Assembly (NCBI GenBank): GCA_003574895.1
Contig: PJFB01000004.1
Location: forward strand, 248,001-312,000
DNA from: Geobacter sp.
GTDB lineage: Bacteria; Desulfobacterota; Desulfuromonadia; Geobacterales; Pseudopelobacteraceae
Direction of reading: 5' to 3'
DNA length: 64,000 nucleotides
Below the pieces are notes generated by a model that was given only the letters and a program-made list of their open reading frames with translations, ran no database searches and had not been told where the DNA came from. Made by a program: the position numbers and the translations under genes. Below are positions 54,080 to 62,271 of the stretch, one piece after another (within the stretch, counting starts at the first letter, position 1; every line of letters starts with the position of its first letter).

Positions 54080-55045
54080 GTGAAAACCTATTACATTGCT
54101 TTCTGGAACGTCGAAAATCTGTTCGATACGGAGGATTCCGCGGGGCGACCCGAGTGGTTGCAGAAAAACCTGGCTAAAGAACTGAAGGGTTGGAACAGCA
54201 AAGTTCTCGGCCGCAAGATCAGCCAGTTATCGCTGATCATACGGCAGATGAACAAAGGGGCAGGGCCTGATTTGCTCGGTTTGTGCGAGGTGGAGAACAG
54301 GCGGGTCCTGGAAAAGCTGGTGCAAAGCCTGGCGCCACTCGGGCGTCAGTACGAAATCGCACACCACGATACGGACGACGAGAGAGGAATAGACGTCGCT
54401 TTTATCTATGACGGCGCCAAGTTTACGGCGAAGGAGCAATTTTATCACGTCATACTCAAACGGGCCGCCACGCGGGACATATTCCAGGTGAACTTCAAAA
54501 CCGCTGGAGGAAGAGAGCTGATCGCCATTGGGAATCACTGGCCGTCCCGTTCCAATGGTGAATTGGAGAGCGAGCCGTATCGCATAACAGCCGGTGAGAC
54601 GCTGGGCTATTGGATGGATAGAATTGAAGAGCTCAAGGGTAACGATGCTGCAGTGATTATTATGGGTGATTTCAACGATCAGCCCTTCAACCGGTCCCTC
54701 ACCGAGTACGCGTTGGCCGAAAACTCCAGGGCTAAGGTTATGAATTCACGCTCCACACGACTCTTGAACCTCATGTGGCCTGCCCTGGGGCAAGGGCTGG
54801 GTACGTACTACTTCCAAAACTCTCCCAATGTGCTGGATCAGTTTTTGATCTCCAAGGGAGTTGTGACCGGTCACAGCGGTTTTTCCGTTGGAGAGGGATC
54901 CGTCAGGGTCGAAATGTTCAAGCAGATGGTGGCCGCGGGAGATTACCCCGCGCCGATCAAATTTGGCAGGCCTTCTGAAAAGATGAACACGGAAGGATTC
55001 AGCGACCATTATCCCGTGTCGATGTTGTTGCAGGAAAAGAAATGA
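54080..55045 (+). CDS. Endonuclease/exonuclease/phosphatase (EEP) family protein
   Basis: The 321-residue product has the EEP (DNase I-like) motifs in order: FWNVENLF near residue 8, LCEVENRRV near 72, IGNHWPSR near 152, IMGDFNDQP near 193 and the catalytic SDHYP near 311. All metal and catalytic residues seem present. It has no signal peptide; the GTG start at 54080 follows GAGGGAACT. Substrates could be DNA, RNA or a phosphoester. It ends the run of hydrolase genes. Confidence 0.88.
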   Translation: MKTYYIAFWNVENLFDTEDSAGRPEWLQKNLAKELKGWNSKVLGRKISQLSLIIRQMNKGAGPDLLGLCEVENRRVLEKLVQSLAPLGRQYEIAHHDTDDERGIDVAFIYDGAKFTAKEQFYHVILKRAATRDIFQVNFKTAGGRELIAIGNHWPSRSNGELESEPYRITAGETLGYWMDRIEELKGNDAAVIIMGDFNDQPFNRSLTEYALAENSRAKVMNSRSTRLLNLMWPALGQGLGTYYFQNSPNVLDQFLISKGVVTGHSGFSVGEGSVRVEMFKQMVAAGDYPAPIKFGRPSEKMNTEGFSDHYPVSMLLQEKK

Positions 55046-55211
55046 AAACAAGCTGGAAACTTAAGGCTCAAGTTTCAACCCGGTACATTTAAAGCACAAG
55101 GTGCTAAAGAACTTGGAACCGGTGACGACTAATTTGGGTATTGTACTTATGAGACCTGCCCCAATGCTCCCCTAGTCGAGCTTATTCGGTCCGGCTCCAG
55201 CTAAGGCGACC

Positions 55212-56831
55212 ATGCTCTCGCCGGACCTACAACCCGGTAATAATGCCATGAAAAAAGTTTGGCGCAATTTCCATGGACGAAATCCCGGTCTTTCCTGCTC
55301 CGCAATCATCGCTTTGAACGAAGCCGGAATCCATACCCACACCTGCGATGGAGATTCGCCGCGGGGACCGGGGCTGTTGTTCTTCGATGAGATCACTTCA
55401 CTCTGTCACCGCATCCGTGAATTGAGCTGCAGCGGTCGCGAACGAGTGTTGGCCGTGTCGCTTTGCCAATCTTCCCTGACAAGCGAAGCAATATGGGGAC
55501 TTTTACAGTCAGGGGCATCTGATGTCATTGCCTGGGACGAATCGGCCACATGTGTCCATGATATAGCCCTTCGTCTCGAACGATGGCTCGCCGTAGACCA
55601 GTTGTTGGACTCCGCACTCGTGAGTACGAACCTGATCGGGCAGAGTACGACATGGCGATCCGTACTTCGCCAGCTCATCGAGGTGGCACGGTTTACCGAC
55701 GCTTCCATCCTGATCACCGGGGAAAGCGGCACCGGCAAGGAATTGGCGGCACGCCTGATCCACACCCTCGATAACCGCCCGAAAAAGCGGGATCTGGTGG
55801 TCCTCGACTGCACCACCGTTGTGCCAGCCCTGTCGGGAAGCGAATTCTTCGGTCACGAGCGGGGCGCATTCACCGGTGCCGCCAATGCCCGAGATGGCGC
55901 CTTTGCCCTGGCCGATGGTGGCACGTTATTCCTCGACGAGATTGGAGAGTTGCCACTCGAACTTCAGGGCCAGTTGCTGCGGGTCATACAGGAAAAGACC
56001 TTCAAACGGATTGGCGGCAATAACTGGCAGAAGACGGAATTTCGACTCGTCTGCGCAACCAACCGTGATCTGCGAGAAGAAGTACGTGCTGGAAAATTTC
56101 GCAATGACCTCTACTACCGGATAATGGCCTGGAAATGCTGCCTACCTCCGTTGCGCGAACGACGGGAAGACATAATTCCTCTTGCCCGTCACTTCATAAC
56201 CTCGATGCCCCCCAAAGAGGATAGCCCCGAACTCGACCGGTCGATAGAAGAATATCTTGTAACGCGTGAATATCCTGGCAATGTGCGCGACCTCAAGCAG
56301 CTTGTTACGCGAATCATGTACCGCCATGTGGGAAATGGGCCGATAACCATCGGAAACATCCCCGAGGAAGAGCGGCCAACCTCCGACTGGGGGCCAATAA
56401 ACTGGTGTGACGACTCCTTCGAAGCGGCAATCCGTCGGGCGGTTACTTTCGGCGTCGGCCTCAAGGAAATTGGCCGTACCGCGGAAGATACCGCAATCCG
56501 CATCGCGGTAGGAGCAAGCAATAATCTGCAGCTGGCGGCTAAGATGCTGGGAGTAACCGATCGCACGTTGCAGAATCGACGTCCGAGCAAGCGACAGAAT
56601 GGTCAGCAAGCGGAAATTTGGGCCGATGGGCCAGTGGATATCACTCCGGTCACGGCAGCTGCCTGCCCTGCCATGAATCGAGATATTCCTTCCGATATGC
56701 CGATGGGCGCCCTGTCGATGCCGATCCTCTCGAAACCGGAATCTTCTTTACCCCTGCAATCAAACGCTGCAAATTCCTCCCGACAATCAGCTGTAGTTCC
56801 TCTTGTGACAGGCCGAGCGCCAGCACTTTGA
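55212..56831 (+). CDS. Sigma-54-dependent transcriptional activator
   Basis: The 539-residue product has a degenerate receiver-like N-terminal domain (about 25-130), then an AAA+ sigma-54 activator domain with Walker A GESGTGKE near 176. The sigma-54 contact loop is GAFTGA near 224, Walker B GGTLFLDEIGE near 237. A Fis-type helix-turn-helix near 437-458 (LQLAAKMLGVTDRTLQNRR) follows. After that comes a ~75-residue low-complexity tail whose DNA overlaps the 3' end of the convergent amidohydrolase gene by 182 bases. A start at 55248 is also possible. It likely drives the operon that begins at the sigma-54 promoter at 63746-63760. Confidence 0.88.
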   Translation: MLSPDLQPGNNAMKKVWRNFHGRNPGLSCSAIIALNEAGIHTHTCDGDSPRGPGLLFFDEITSLCHRIRELSCSGRERVLAVSLCQSSLTSEAIWGLLQSGASDVIAWDESATCVHDIALRLERWLAVDQLLDSALVSTNLIGQSTTWRSVLRQLIEVARFTDASILITGESGTGKELAARLIHTLDNRPKKRDLVVLDCTTVVPALSGSEFFGHERGAFTGAANARDGAFALADGGTLFLDEIGELPLELQGQLLRVIQEKTFKRIGGNNWQKTEFRLVCATNRDLREEVRAGKFRNDLYYRIMAWKCCLPPLRERREDIIPLARHFITSMPPKEDSPELDRSIEEYLVTREYPGNVRDLKQLVTRIMYRHVGNGPITIGNIPEEERPTSDWGPINWCDDSFEAAIRRAVTFGVGLKEIGRTAEDTAIRIAVGASNNLQLAAKMLGVTDRTLQNRRPSKRQNGQQAEIWADGPVDITPVTAAACPAMNRDIPSDMPMGALSMPILSKPESSLPLQSNAANSSRQSAVVPLVTGRAPAL

Positions 56832-57474
56832 CCAGTTCTATCCCCGGATGGAGCCAGGGACCATCGCTGCCAAAGAGTATCTTCTCTGCACCTGTCCTAG
56901 CCACCGCCTCTTCCAAAAGGTCGAAGCGACGCACCCCCGACGTATCGGCGTAGACATTGGGATATCTCTCCATCAGGGCAATGAGCGCCTTGTGGGCACG
57001 CCAGTCATCGGAGAAGCTGCCCAGATGGGGAATGATGAACGAAACATCCGGATATTCGGTAGCCAGCAATTCCACCTGCGACACCTCTCCCATGACATCG
57101 TAGACGACCGGCAAGGCAAAGGCCCGTAGCACCTCACAGATTTCACGAGTCATGCGGCCGTCGTGTTTGTGTACCTTGACCCCGCGAAAACCATACTGTT
57201 GCACGGCTGTTTTCAACATGGGGAAGATTCGGCCCCGGTCACGCTCCGGATGGAGACACGCGAACCCCACGAATCGCTCCGGCTTGCGTCTGACGATATC
57301 CGCCACCTGATGGTTGGCAGAGGTGTAATCGGAATGAAATAGGGAGAAGAGGACCGTGCGATGAATGCCAGCGCGATCCGCACGCGGCAGATACTTGTCC
57401 AGCAAGGCCGATGTATCCCACGGCCCCGTCAGTCCGTCTCCCTTCCCGACGTGGCAGTGACAGTCGATGATCAT
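56650..57474 (-). CDS. Amidohydrolase-family metal-dependent hydrolase
   Basis: The 274-residue product is a TIM-barrel amidohydrolase (amidohydro_2 type). Metal-binding HCHVG lies near residue 5, the later metal-site His residues in KVHKHDGR near 100 and IIPHLGSF near 150, and the catalytic Asp in LFGSDGPWLHPG near 203. The last ~35 residues (after LQRLIAGVKK) look like a non-family tail, encoded where the opposite-strand regulator also codes. It is the last gene of the eight-gene minus-strand operon and starts by ATGA overlap with the 40-residue ORF. The reaction is unknown; decarboxylases and lactonases occur in this family. Confidence 0.8.
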   Translation of the reverse strand: MIIDCHCHVGKGDGLTGPWDTSALLDKYLPRADRAGIHRTVLFSLFHSDYTSANHQVADIVRRKPERFVGFACLHPERDRGRIFPMLKTAVQQYGFRGVKVHKHDGRMTREICEVLRAFALPVVYDVMGEVSQVELLATEYPDVSFIIPHLGSFSDDWRAHKALIALMERYPNVYADTSGVRRFDLLEEAVARTGAEKILFGSDGPWLHPGIELVKVLALGLSQEELQLIVGRNLQRLIAGVKKIPVSRGSASTGRPSAYRKEYLDSWQGRQLP

Positions 57475-57593
57475 GGGAGGTATTTTCCGCTGGATAGCTC
57501 AAAGTATCCCCCCGGATCTTGCGAAATCCGTATCTGGAGGGGCGCATTCCGATGCACAACAAATCCATAGCCGTCTGCCGTTGTCAGAACCAT
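57471..57593 (-). CDS. Forty-residue ORF coupled to both neighbours
   Basis: The ATG at 57593 lies seven bases after AAAGAGG and overlaps the end of the PLP-enzyme gene; its TGA overlaps the amidohydrolase ATG. The product (starts MVLTTADGYGF, ends SSGKYLP) is a polar beta-rich peptide with no signal or membrane segment and no recognised family. The tight double overlap argues that it is translated. It may be a small subunit, or may serve only to couple translation. Confidence 0.5.
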   Translation of the reverse strand: MVLTTADGYGFVVHRNAPLQIRISQDPGGYFELSSGKYLP

Positions 57594-58732
57594 TGCCGAA
57601 CCTCTTTCTGGCGAGACATCCTTTCCAGTGAAGGACCAGACGCGTTCCGCCCCCAAAGATATGCAAGCGTCTCCGCGGCTTTCTCAATATCGTTCTCTGT
57701 GTGACTGGCGGTGATGATGAAGCTGACGAGAGGTAAGTTCCCTCCCCGTCGTCGGTGAAGTACAGTCTTTATTCCTTCCCGGAGGAGCTGCTGGTGCAGC
57801 GTTGCCGCATCCAAACCTGGAAGCGGGGGAAGCGTCTGCATTGGGAACAAGCCGCCTGACAGCGATACCCCCTGTTGGCCGAGCAAGTGCCGGAAGCGAC
57901 TGACGAGACCGGCCAGTCGATACCGCAGAGTATCGCCCATCTGATCGTTGACTGTCAGCGCCCGGTGTGCCGCATGTACAGACGCGGCCGACGGCGGACT
58001 GCAGTGGACTCGCGTCTCGCTTGCCGCCTCGAACCGCCCAATTAATGCCGAGCTGCCGCTGATAACCGCGAGCGGTGCCCCGAAACCTTTGGTCAGAGAG
58101 CTGACAACAACGATTTCGGAACCGCTGACACCGCTCCAGCGAAGCACGCCGCCGCCACCTTTGCCGTAAGGGGCGGCTGGTCCCTGCGAGTGGCCGAGGA
58201 TGCCAAGGGCCTGTGTATCGTCGATGATCAGCAGGCCGCCAAAGGCTCTGGCGCACGCCAGGTATTCCCGGATAGGCGCTGCCCTGCCACAGGCGGGGCA
58301 GAAACCGTCGGTGACAATCAGAGAGACGACGCCAGCTCTGGCATGGTGCCTAAGAAGCCAGTCCAGAGCAACGGCATTGTGGTGCGGGAACTCCCGCACT
58401 GCCACCCCACGCCCGGCCGCCCGTTCAGCCCCCCAACGCACGATGGGATAGGTGCCGGCGTCCAAGTAGATCGCCACGGACTCCCGCCCGAGGAGGCTGA
58501 ACAGATCCCAGAAGAGGTACAGGGTGGAGGGGGAGAGGAGCCCCCGTTCACACCCCTGGAGCTTTGCCGCCGCCTGGGCTACCACTCTGCTCACTGGAGG
58601 TTCAACAAGCGTTGCCGGTGCACCGGTTGTCAAACTCTCCCACGGTTCGAGCACGCAGTGGGGGTGGCGCAGCCCCAAGTAGAGGGAAAAGGTGAAGTCA
58701 AGCATGGCCCCACCGTCAAAGGCGTGCCGCAA
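57584..58732 (-). CDS. Oxoamine-synthase-like PLP enzyme (AONS/KBL family)
   Basis: This fold-type I PLP enzyme resembles 8-amino-7-oxononanoate synthase and KBL, which condense an acyl-CoA with an amino acid. The 382-residue product has the PLP lysine at Lys215 (SSLTKGFGAP) and the PLP-binding Asp171 in LIIDDTQALG. In AONS the motif is DDAH; here the His is replaced by Gln174, which may alter the reaction. An unusual CPAC (residues 145-148) sits in the active-site strand. The TTG start at 58732 follows AGGAGGATAGAAGGC and overlaps the 483-residue gene by 17 bases. It may modify an acyl or amino group for the system encoded by the operon. Confidence 0.75.
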   Translation of the reverse strand: MRHAFDGGAMLDFTFSLYLGLRHPHCVLEPWESLTTGAPATLVEPPVSRVVAQAAAKLQGCERGLLSPSTLYLFWDLFSLLGRESVAIYLDAGTYPIVRWGAERAAGRGVAVREFPHHNAVALDWLLRHHARAGVVSLIVTDGFCPACGRAAPIREYLACARAFGGLLIIDDTQALGILGHSQGPAAPYGKGGGGVLRWSGVSGSEIVVVSSLTKGFGAPLAVISGSSALIGRFEAASETRVHCSPPSAASVHAAHRALTVNDQMGDTLRYRLAGLVSRFRHLLGQQGVSLSGGLFPMQTLPPLPGLDAATLHQQLLREGIKTVLHRRRGGNLPLVSFIITASHTENDIEKAAETLAYLWGRNASGPSLERMSRQKEVRQWF

Positions 58733-60167
58733 GCCTTCTATCCTCCTGCCGTTTTAGGTGCACCCAGGGCGGCGTGGCATCCACCGGTTCGGTGGTCAGG
58801 TCCACTCCGGTCACGGCCCGGTAGGCGTGGATGTAACCCTGAATTTCTGGTTTCCAGTAACGAGCCCAGTTTTTTGCCTGATCCTCGTCATTAGAGTCGA
58901 TCCAGTCGCCGTAACGGATCGAAAGAAGGATCTGTTCGCCGTATATTGCCAGCTCCTGGAAGTGGGTGATGGTGGTATCGGTCCATCCCTGGAATTTCTT
59001 CATCGCATCGACCCTCCCCATCCACGGCTCGCGGTAGGGCACCATCTGTCGGCCCCGCAAGAAATCCTGCATCTCGGGACGAGCCAGCAACCATTGCTCA
59101 ATCAGCATCTCTACCCTTGCAGTCCACGGCAGGTCTCCGAATTGATTGTGTGCCCCTTCTGCAAGTACCAGGTGTACTTCTCGCAGAGCGTTCAGCAGCG
59201 GAAAAGCATCGGCTATGATGTTGGTGTCGGCATCTTCACGATAGAAGATCGAAGTTCGGTAGAGCAAATTGTGGAATCCCTCCAAAAACTTAGAACGGCT
59301 ATCAACAGACCTTAATCTTGGAGTTGCTTTGCCGTATAAAGTTACGCCGTAATGATGGTCATACTCGTATGTACGGCGGACCAAAGTAAGGCGATTGTGC
59401 TCGTTCTGGATATATCCCCAAAGAAGATTGTTCAGCGGCCTCAAGGAGTCTATTTCCAGCTCTGCCAGAGGGTCTCTGCCAGCAGAAGATCGGCGGTTCT
59501 GGAACCTAAGCGCAATAGCATTCATGGTCTGCACAAGCATCCCTTCCTCATTCCAATATGACCAAATCAATTCTAAAAGGCTGGGGCAACTGAACCGGTA
59601 TTTCAAAATTCCAGCGCAATACGGGATCTTTTCTGTTCGTTTGTCAGGGTCCAGCCCGACCAGTGATTCAATAATCCGGTTGAGATAGGGAAGTTTGTCC
59701 GTACCACCAAAATACCCGGTCAGCCGTTCATTGACGTTGTCGATTGTCACCGGTTCGTTGAAACGACTCCCCTCCTCATAATCAGTGAATAGCGCCTCGT
59801 CGATCAGGGTAACGGTTCCGTTCTCGACCTTAACCACACCGCACTCGAGAAGCAGGAACACTTCGGTGGCAAGCCTTAGCACATTGTAGGAGTCCACGGC
59901 GTTGACGCTGAGGCGTGCGTCAAGCGCGCCCCATTTGTTGACAAACCTGTCGACGATTTTACTGGTCAACTCCTCGTTTTCACAGCAGAAAAGACTGCTA
60001 ATAAATTCATTGTATCTTCTGAAGCTGATCGCTTCTGTTCGGTTGCGAATGGCAACCCACAACCCTTGATCGGTTGTACGCGCTGTCGCGGAACGTTGTT
60101 TAACCACGTTGATAGGTGGCGGACCTGGGGCAACTATTACTTCCTGAGGATTGCTAACCGGTGACAT
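58716..60167 (-). CDS. Unknown 483-residue operon protein
   Basis: The product has no signal peptide or membrane segment. It starts with a Pro/Val-rich stretch (1-30) and continues as a probably helical protein with a possible winged-helix-like segment near 75-150 (LRLATEVFLLLECGVVKVENGTV). Several Trp- and Tyr-rich stretches follow (WSYWNEEG, RYGDWIDSNDED, WARYWKPEIQGYIHAY). No catalytic motif or family was recognised. The ATG at 60167 follows GAAGGAGGTAATC, a strong ribosome-binding site. Its 3' end overlaps the PLP-enzyme gene, so the two are translated together. Confidence 0.65.
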   Translation of the reverse strand: MSPVSNPQEVIVAPGPPPINVVKQRSATARTTDQGLWVAIRNRTEAISFRRYNEFISSLFCCENEELTSKIVDRFVNKWGALDARLSVNAVDSYNVLRLATEVFLLLECGVVKVENGTVTLIDEALFTDYEEGSRFNEPVTIDNVNERLTGYFGGTDKLPYLNRIIESLVGLDPDKRTEKIPYCAGILKYRFSCPSLLELIWSYWNEEGMLVQTMNAIALRFQNRRSSAGRDPLAELEIDSLRPLNNLLWGYIQNEHNRLTLVRRTYEYDHHYGVTLYGKATPRLRSVDSRSKFLEGFHNLLYRTSIFYREDADTNIIADAFPLLNALREVHLVLAEGAHNQFGDLPWTARVEMLIEQWLLARPEMQDFLRGRQMVPYREPWMGRVDAMKKFQGWTDTTITHFQELAIYGEQILLSIRYGDWIDSNDEDQAKNWARYWKPEIQGYIHAYRAVTGVDLTTEPVDATPPWVHLKRQEDRRLAARL

Positions 60168-60253
60168 GATTACCTCCTTCGCGAGACATGTCTCTCTGGT
60201 TGAGTATTTATTCTTTAACGATAACTCGGCTTTATTTAGTGATAGGTCTTTAT

Positions 60254-60913
60254 TTACACCGTCTTCGCTTCAGCCAACTCAGTTGTTCTACCAATATTTT
60301 TCACCTTATCTACTAATGTTTCCACCTCATTTTTCAAGAGAATATAGGTTTCTTTATCGACATATTTTTTTTCTATATCTTTGTGCAAGACCTGTAATTT
60401 CTGTTCCTCTTCATCTTTCAATCGATTTTCCAAAACACTTATCGTATTATAAAAATCTTCTTTTTTTATATACTCATGAAATAAGTTCATCAGCTCAGAT
60501 ATTTTAGACTGAATTTCATTATGATTTTTTTGCTTTAAATTCTCAAACACATGAAGCAACCCTCCTGCGTTTGTCTCTGATTTTATGTTTTCGAAATTTA
60601 CTTGCACTTTATAATGGCCTGGAAAAATCCCGTTTGTATCCCAATCCCACGTTGCTATAATTTTATTATTTAAAAAATTTACATCCATCAACTTCACAAA
60701 ATGTTGCTTTGAGCCATCAAATATTAATTTGCAAGTAAAATTTTGGTGAAACCACTCAGTAAATTTTTCTTTGAATTCCTGAGGAAAATTTCTCTGTATT
60801 TCCTGAATACAAGGCAATTTTTCTCGAAATAATAATTCTGGGATCGTGGCGGTAAATCTCTTTACATTTGGCCCAGGCCCATTGACCTGTGTAAGTTTGA
60901 TTTCGTTATTCAT
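60254..60913 (-). CDS. Unknown AT-rich gene, coiled-coil protein
   Basis: The 219-residue product is Lys/Asn/Glu/Phe-rich. An N-terminal beta-like domain (about 1-115, with CKLIFDGSKQHFVKL and ATWDWDTNGIFPGHYKVQVNF) is followed by a long coiled coil (about 125-210). No family was recognised. Its DNA is far more AT-rich than the genes on either side, which suggests a separate origin. GGAGGTTGTT gives the ATG at 60913 a good ribosome-binding site. It sits 29 bases after the metalloprotease gene, within the same transcription unit. Confidence 0.65.
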   Translation of the reverse strand: MNNEIKLTQVNGPGPNVKRFTATIPELLFREKLPCIQEIQRNFPQEFKEKFTEWFHQNFTCKLIFDGSKQHFVKLMDVNFLNNKIIATWDWDTNGIFPGHYKVQVNFENIKSETNAGGLLHVFENLKQKNHNEIQSKISELMNLFHEYIKKEDFYNTISVLENRLKDEEEQKLQVLHKDIEKKYVDKETYILLKNEVETLVDKVKNIGRTTELAEAKTV

Positions 60914-60942
60914 AACAACCTCCGTCGCATAGTCTTTAAATG

Positions 60943-62271
60943 CTAAACTTTATATTGCGTAATAAATCTTCTTCCTAGTTGTAAGGCCGATCCTCTAGCA
61001 CAGATCGCCGACGTATCCAATGTAACCCTCAACGCCCAATACCTGAGTAGCTCCGCCAAAACCGGACTTTCCTCACCAGCCCCCATCGCCCCGTCAGCTT
61101 TCGCCTGTCCGATCACGGCGAACACCAGTGCTGGCGGCGCCTGCCGCATGAGTTGCGGCGTCTGCCGCCAGGAACTCCAGAGAGAGCGAAGCCGCAGTGG
61201 CTGACGGTCATGGGAAACGATTGCCTCTCCGAGGCTCTTCCCCCGAAGACTCGTGGGACGGTGCCCGAGGATCAGAGAGACGAGCTGCGGGATGTTTTTC
61301 TCCAGCAAAGTAAACATATCTACTTGTTCTTTGCCTAGCCCTTGTTGCGGATAAAACGTCTCCCACACCCGGCCAAGCATCTCCCATTGGGGATGGGGGT
61401 AGAGAGCATCCCCCATGGTGCACGAGAGCTTTACCCTGATCCAGGGGGCGGGATGGGGATCCTCCATATCCACCCTGAAGACAAAGGTACGCGGCAGGCT
61501 CACTACTGCCATGAGCCCGACCGTGGCGATCACTCCCAATTTGGCCACGGCCCAGAGATCGGCAATGATCTCGGAAATCCATCTCTCCCAGCAGCTCCAG
61601 GCAAGCTTGTCACCTCCGGTACTTTGAGCCTTCTGCTGCAGCACGGGACGAAGCGATTCGTTCAAGCCAAGCAAGGCCGCGGCTTGATGGCCCACTTCAT
61701 GGACAAGGCTTGCTGCCACGCCACTGCCAACCATCCGCTCTCGCGGCACCTGTATAACCGCGACCGGGTTGCTGTCGCCGCCAGGCAGGCGCGTCCTGGC
61801 CCGCCGGATGGCCGCTCCCGGACCCCGCTCCAGAAAGCAGATGACCGGCGGGGCTTCGTAGTATCCCCCCGGCAACTTGAGGGCGTCGGCAGCGAAGACG
61901 TCGAGGCCCGACAGCCACACCCCCGTCTCATGTTCGCTTCGCTGGTTCAATACGTCCGCAAAGATGTCGAGCTGGTTCAGGATGGCGACAAACCTCAACC
62001 TCAGGAAAGAAAATTTCCGTTGCGCCACGGGCGGAGGGGCGACTTTCCCCTCCGGGCTTTCCAGCCATTTCAGGTAGGCCAGTACCATGACCTTGAGCTT
62101 GCGCCTTACCTCCGACAGGTGACGTTCGATAGCGACCTGGGCATTGAGGGGAATGGCGGCCGCCGGCACCATCGGAATGTGGAGGGCAAACGGCTCCACC
62201 TGGTTGATCCGGGTGAGGAGCGCCCGCGTCTCGTTCAGGAGAAGCTGCTGTGCGGCAACGGAAACGTTCAC
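60943..62271 (-). CDS. HExxH metalloprotease-like protein
   Basis: The 442-residue product has a zinc-protease motif in SLVHEVGHQAAAL (His190, Glu191, His194 approx.). Downstream, WISEIIADLWAVAKLG offers the third ligand (Glu near 233 or the Asp), the gluzincin-like pattern. A hydrophobic segment near 237-255 (VIATVGLMAVVSL) could enter the membrane. The N-terminal ~170 residues are helical and unfamiliar. It is translated from a GTG that overlaps the stop of the second small-protein gene (GTGA), the kind of coupling expected for a protease acting on those products. That target is inference. Confidence 0.65.
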   Translation of the reverse strand: MNVSVAAQQLLLNETRALLTRINQVEPFALHIPMVPAAAIPLNAQVAIERHLSEVRRKLKVMVLAYLKWLESPEGKVAPPPVAQRKFSFLRLRFVAILNQLDIFADVLNQRSEHETGVWLSGLDVFAADALKLPGGYYEAPPVICFLERGPGAAIRRARTRLPGGDSNPVAVIQVPRERMVGSGVAASLVHEVGHQAAALLGLNESLRPVLQQKAQSTGGDKLAWSCWERWISEIIADLWAVAKLGVIATVGLMAVVSLPRTFVFRVDMEDPHPAPWIRVKLSCTMGDALYPHPQWEMLGRVWETFYPQQGLGKEQVDMFTLLEKNIPQLVSLILGHRPTSLRGKSLGEAIVSHDRQPLRLRSLWSSWRQTPQLMRQAPPALVFAVIGQAKADGAMGAGEESPVLAELLRYWALRVTLDTSAICARGSALQLGRRFITQYKV

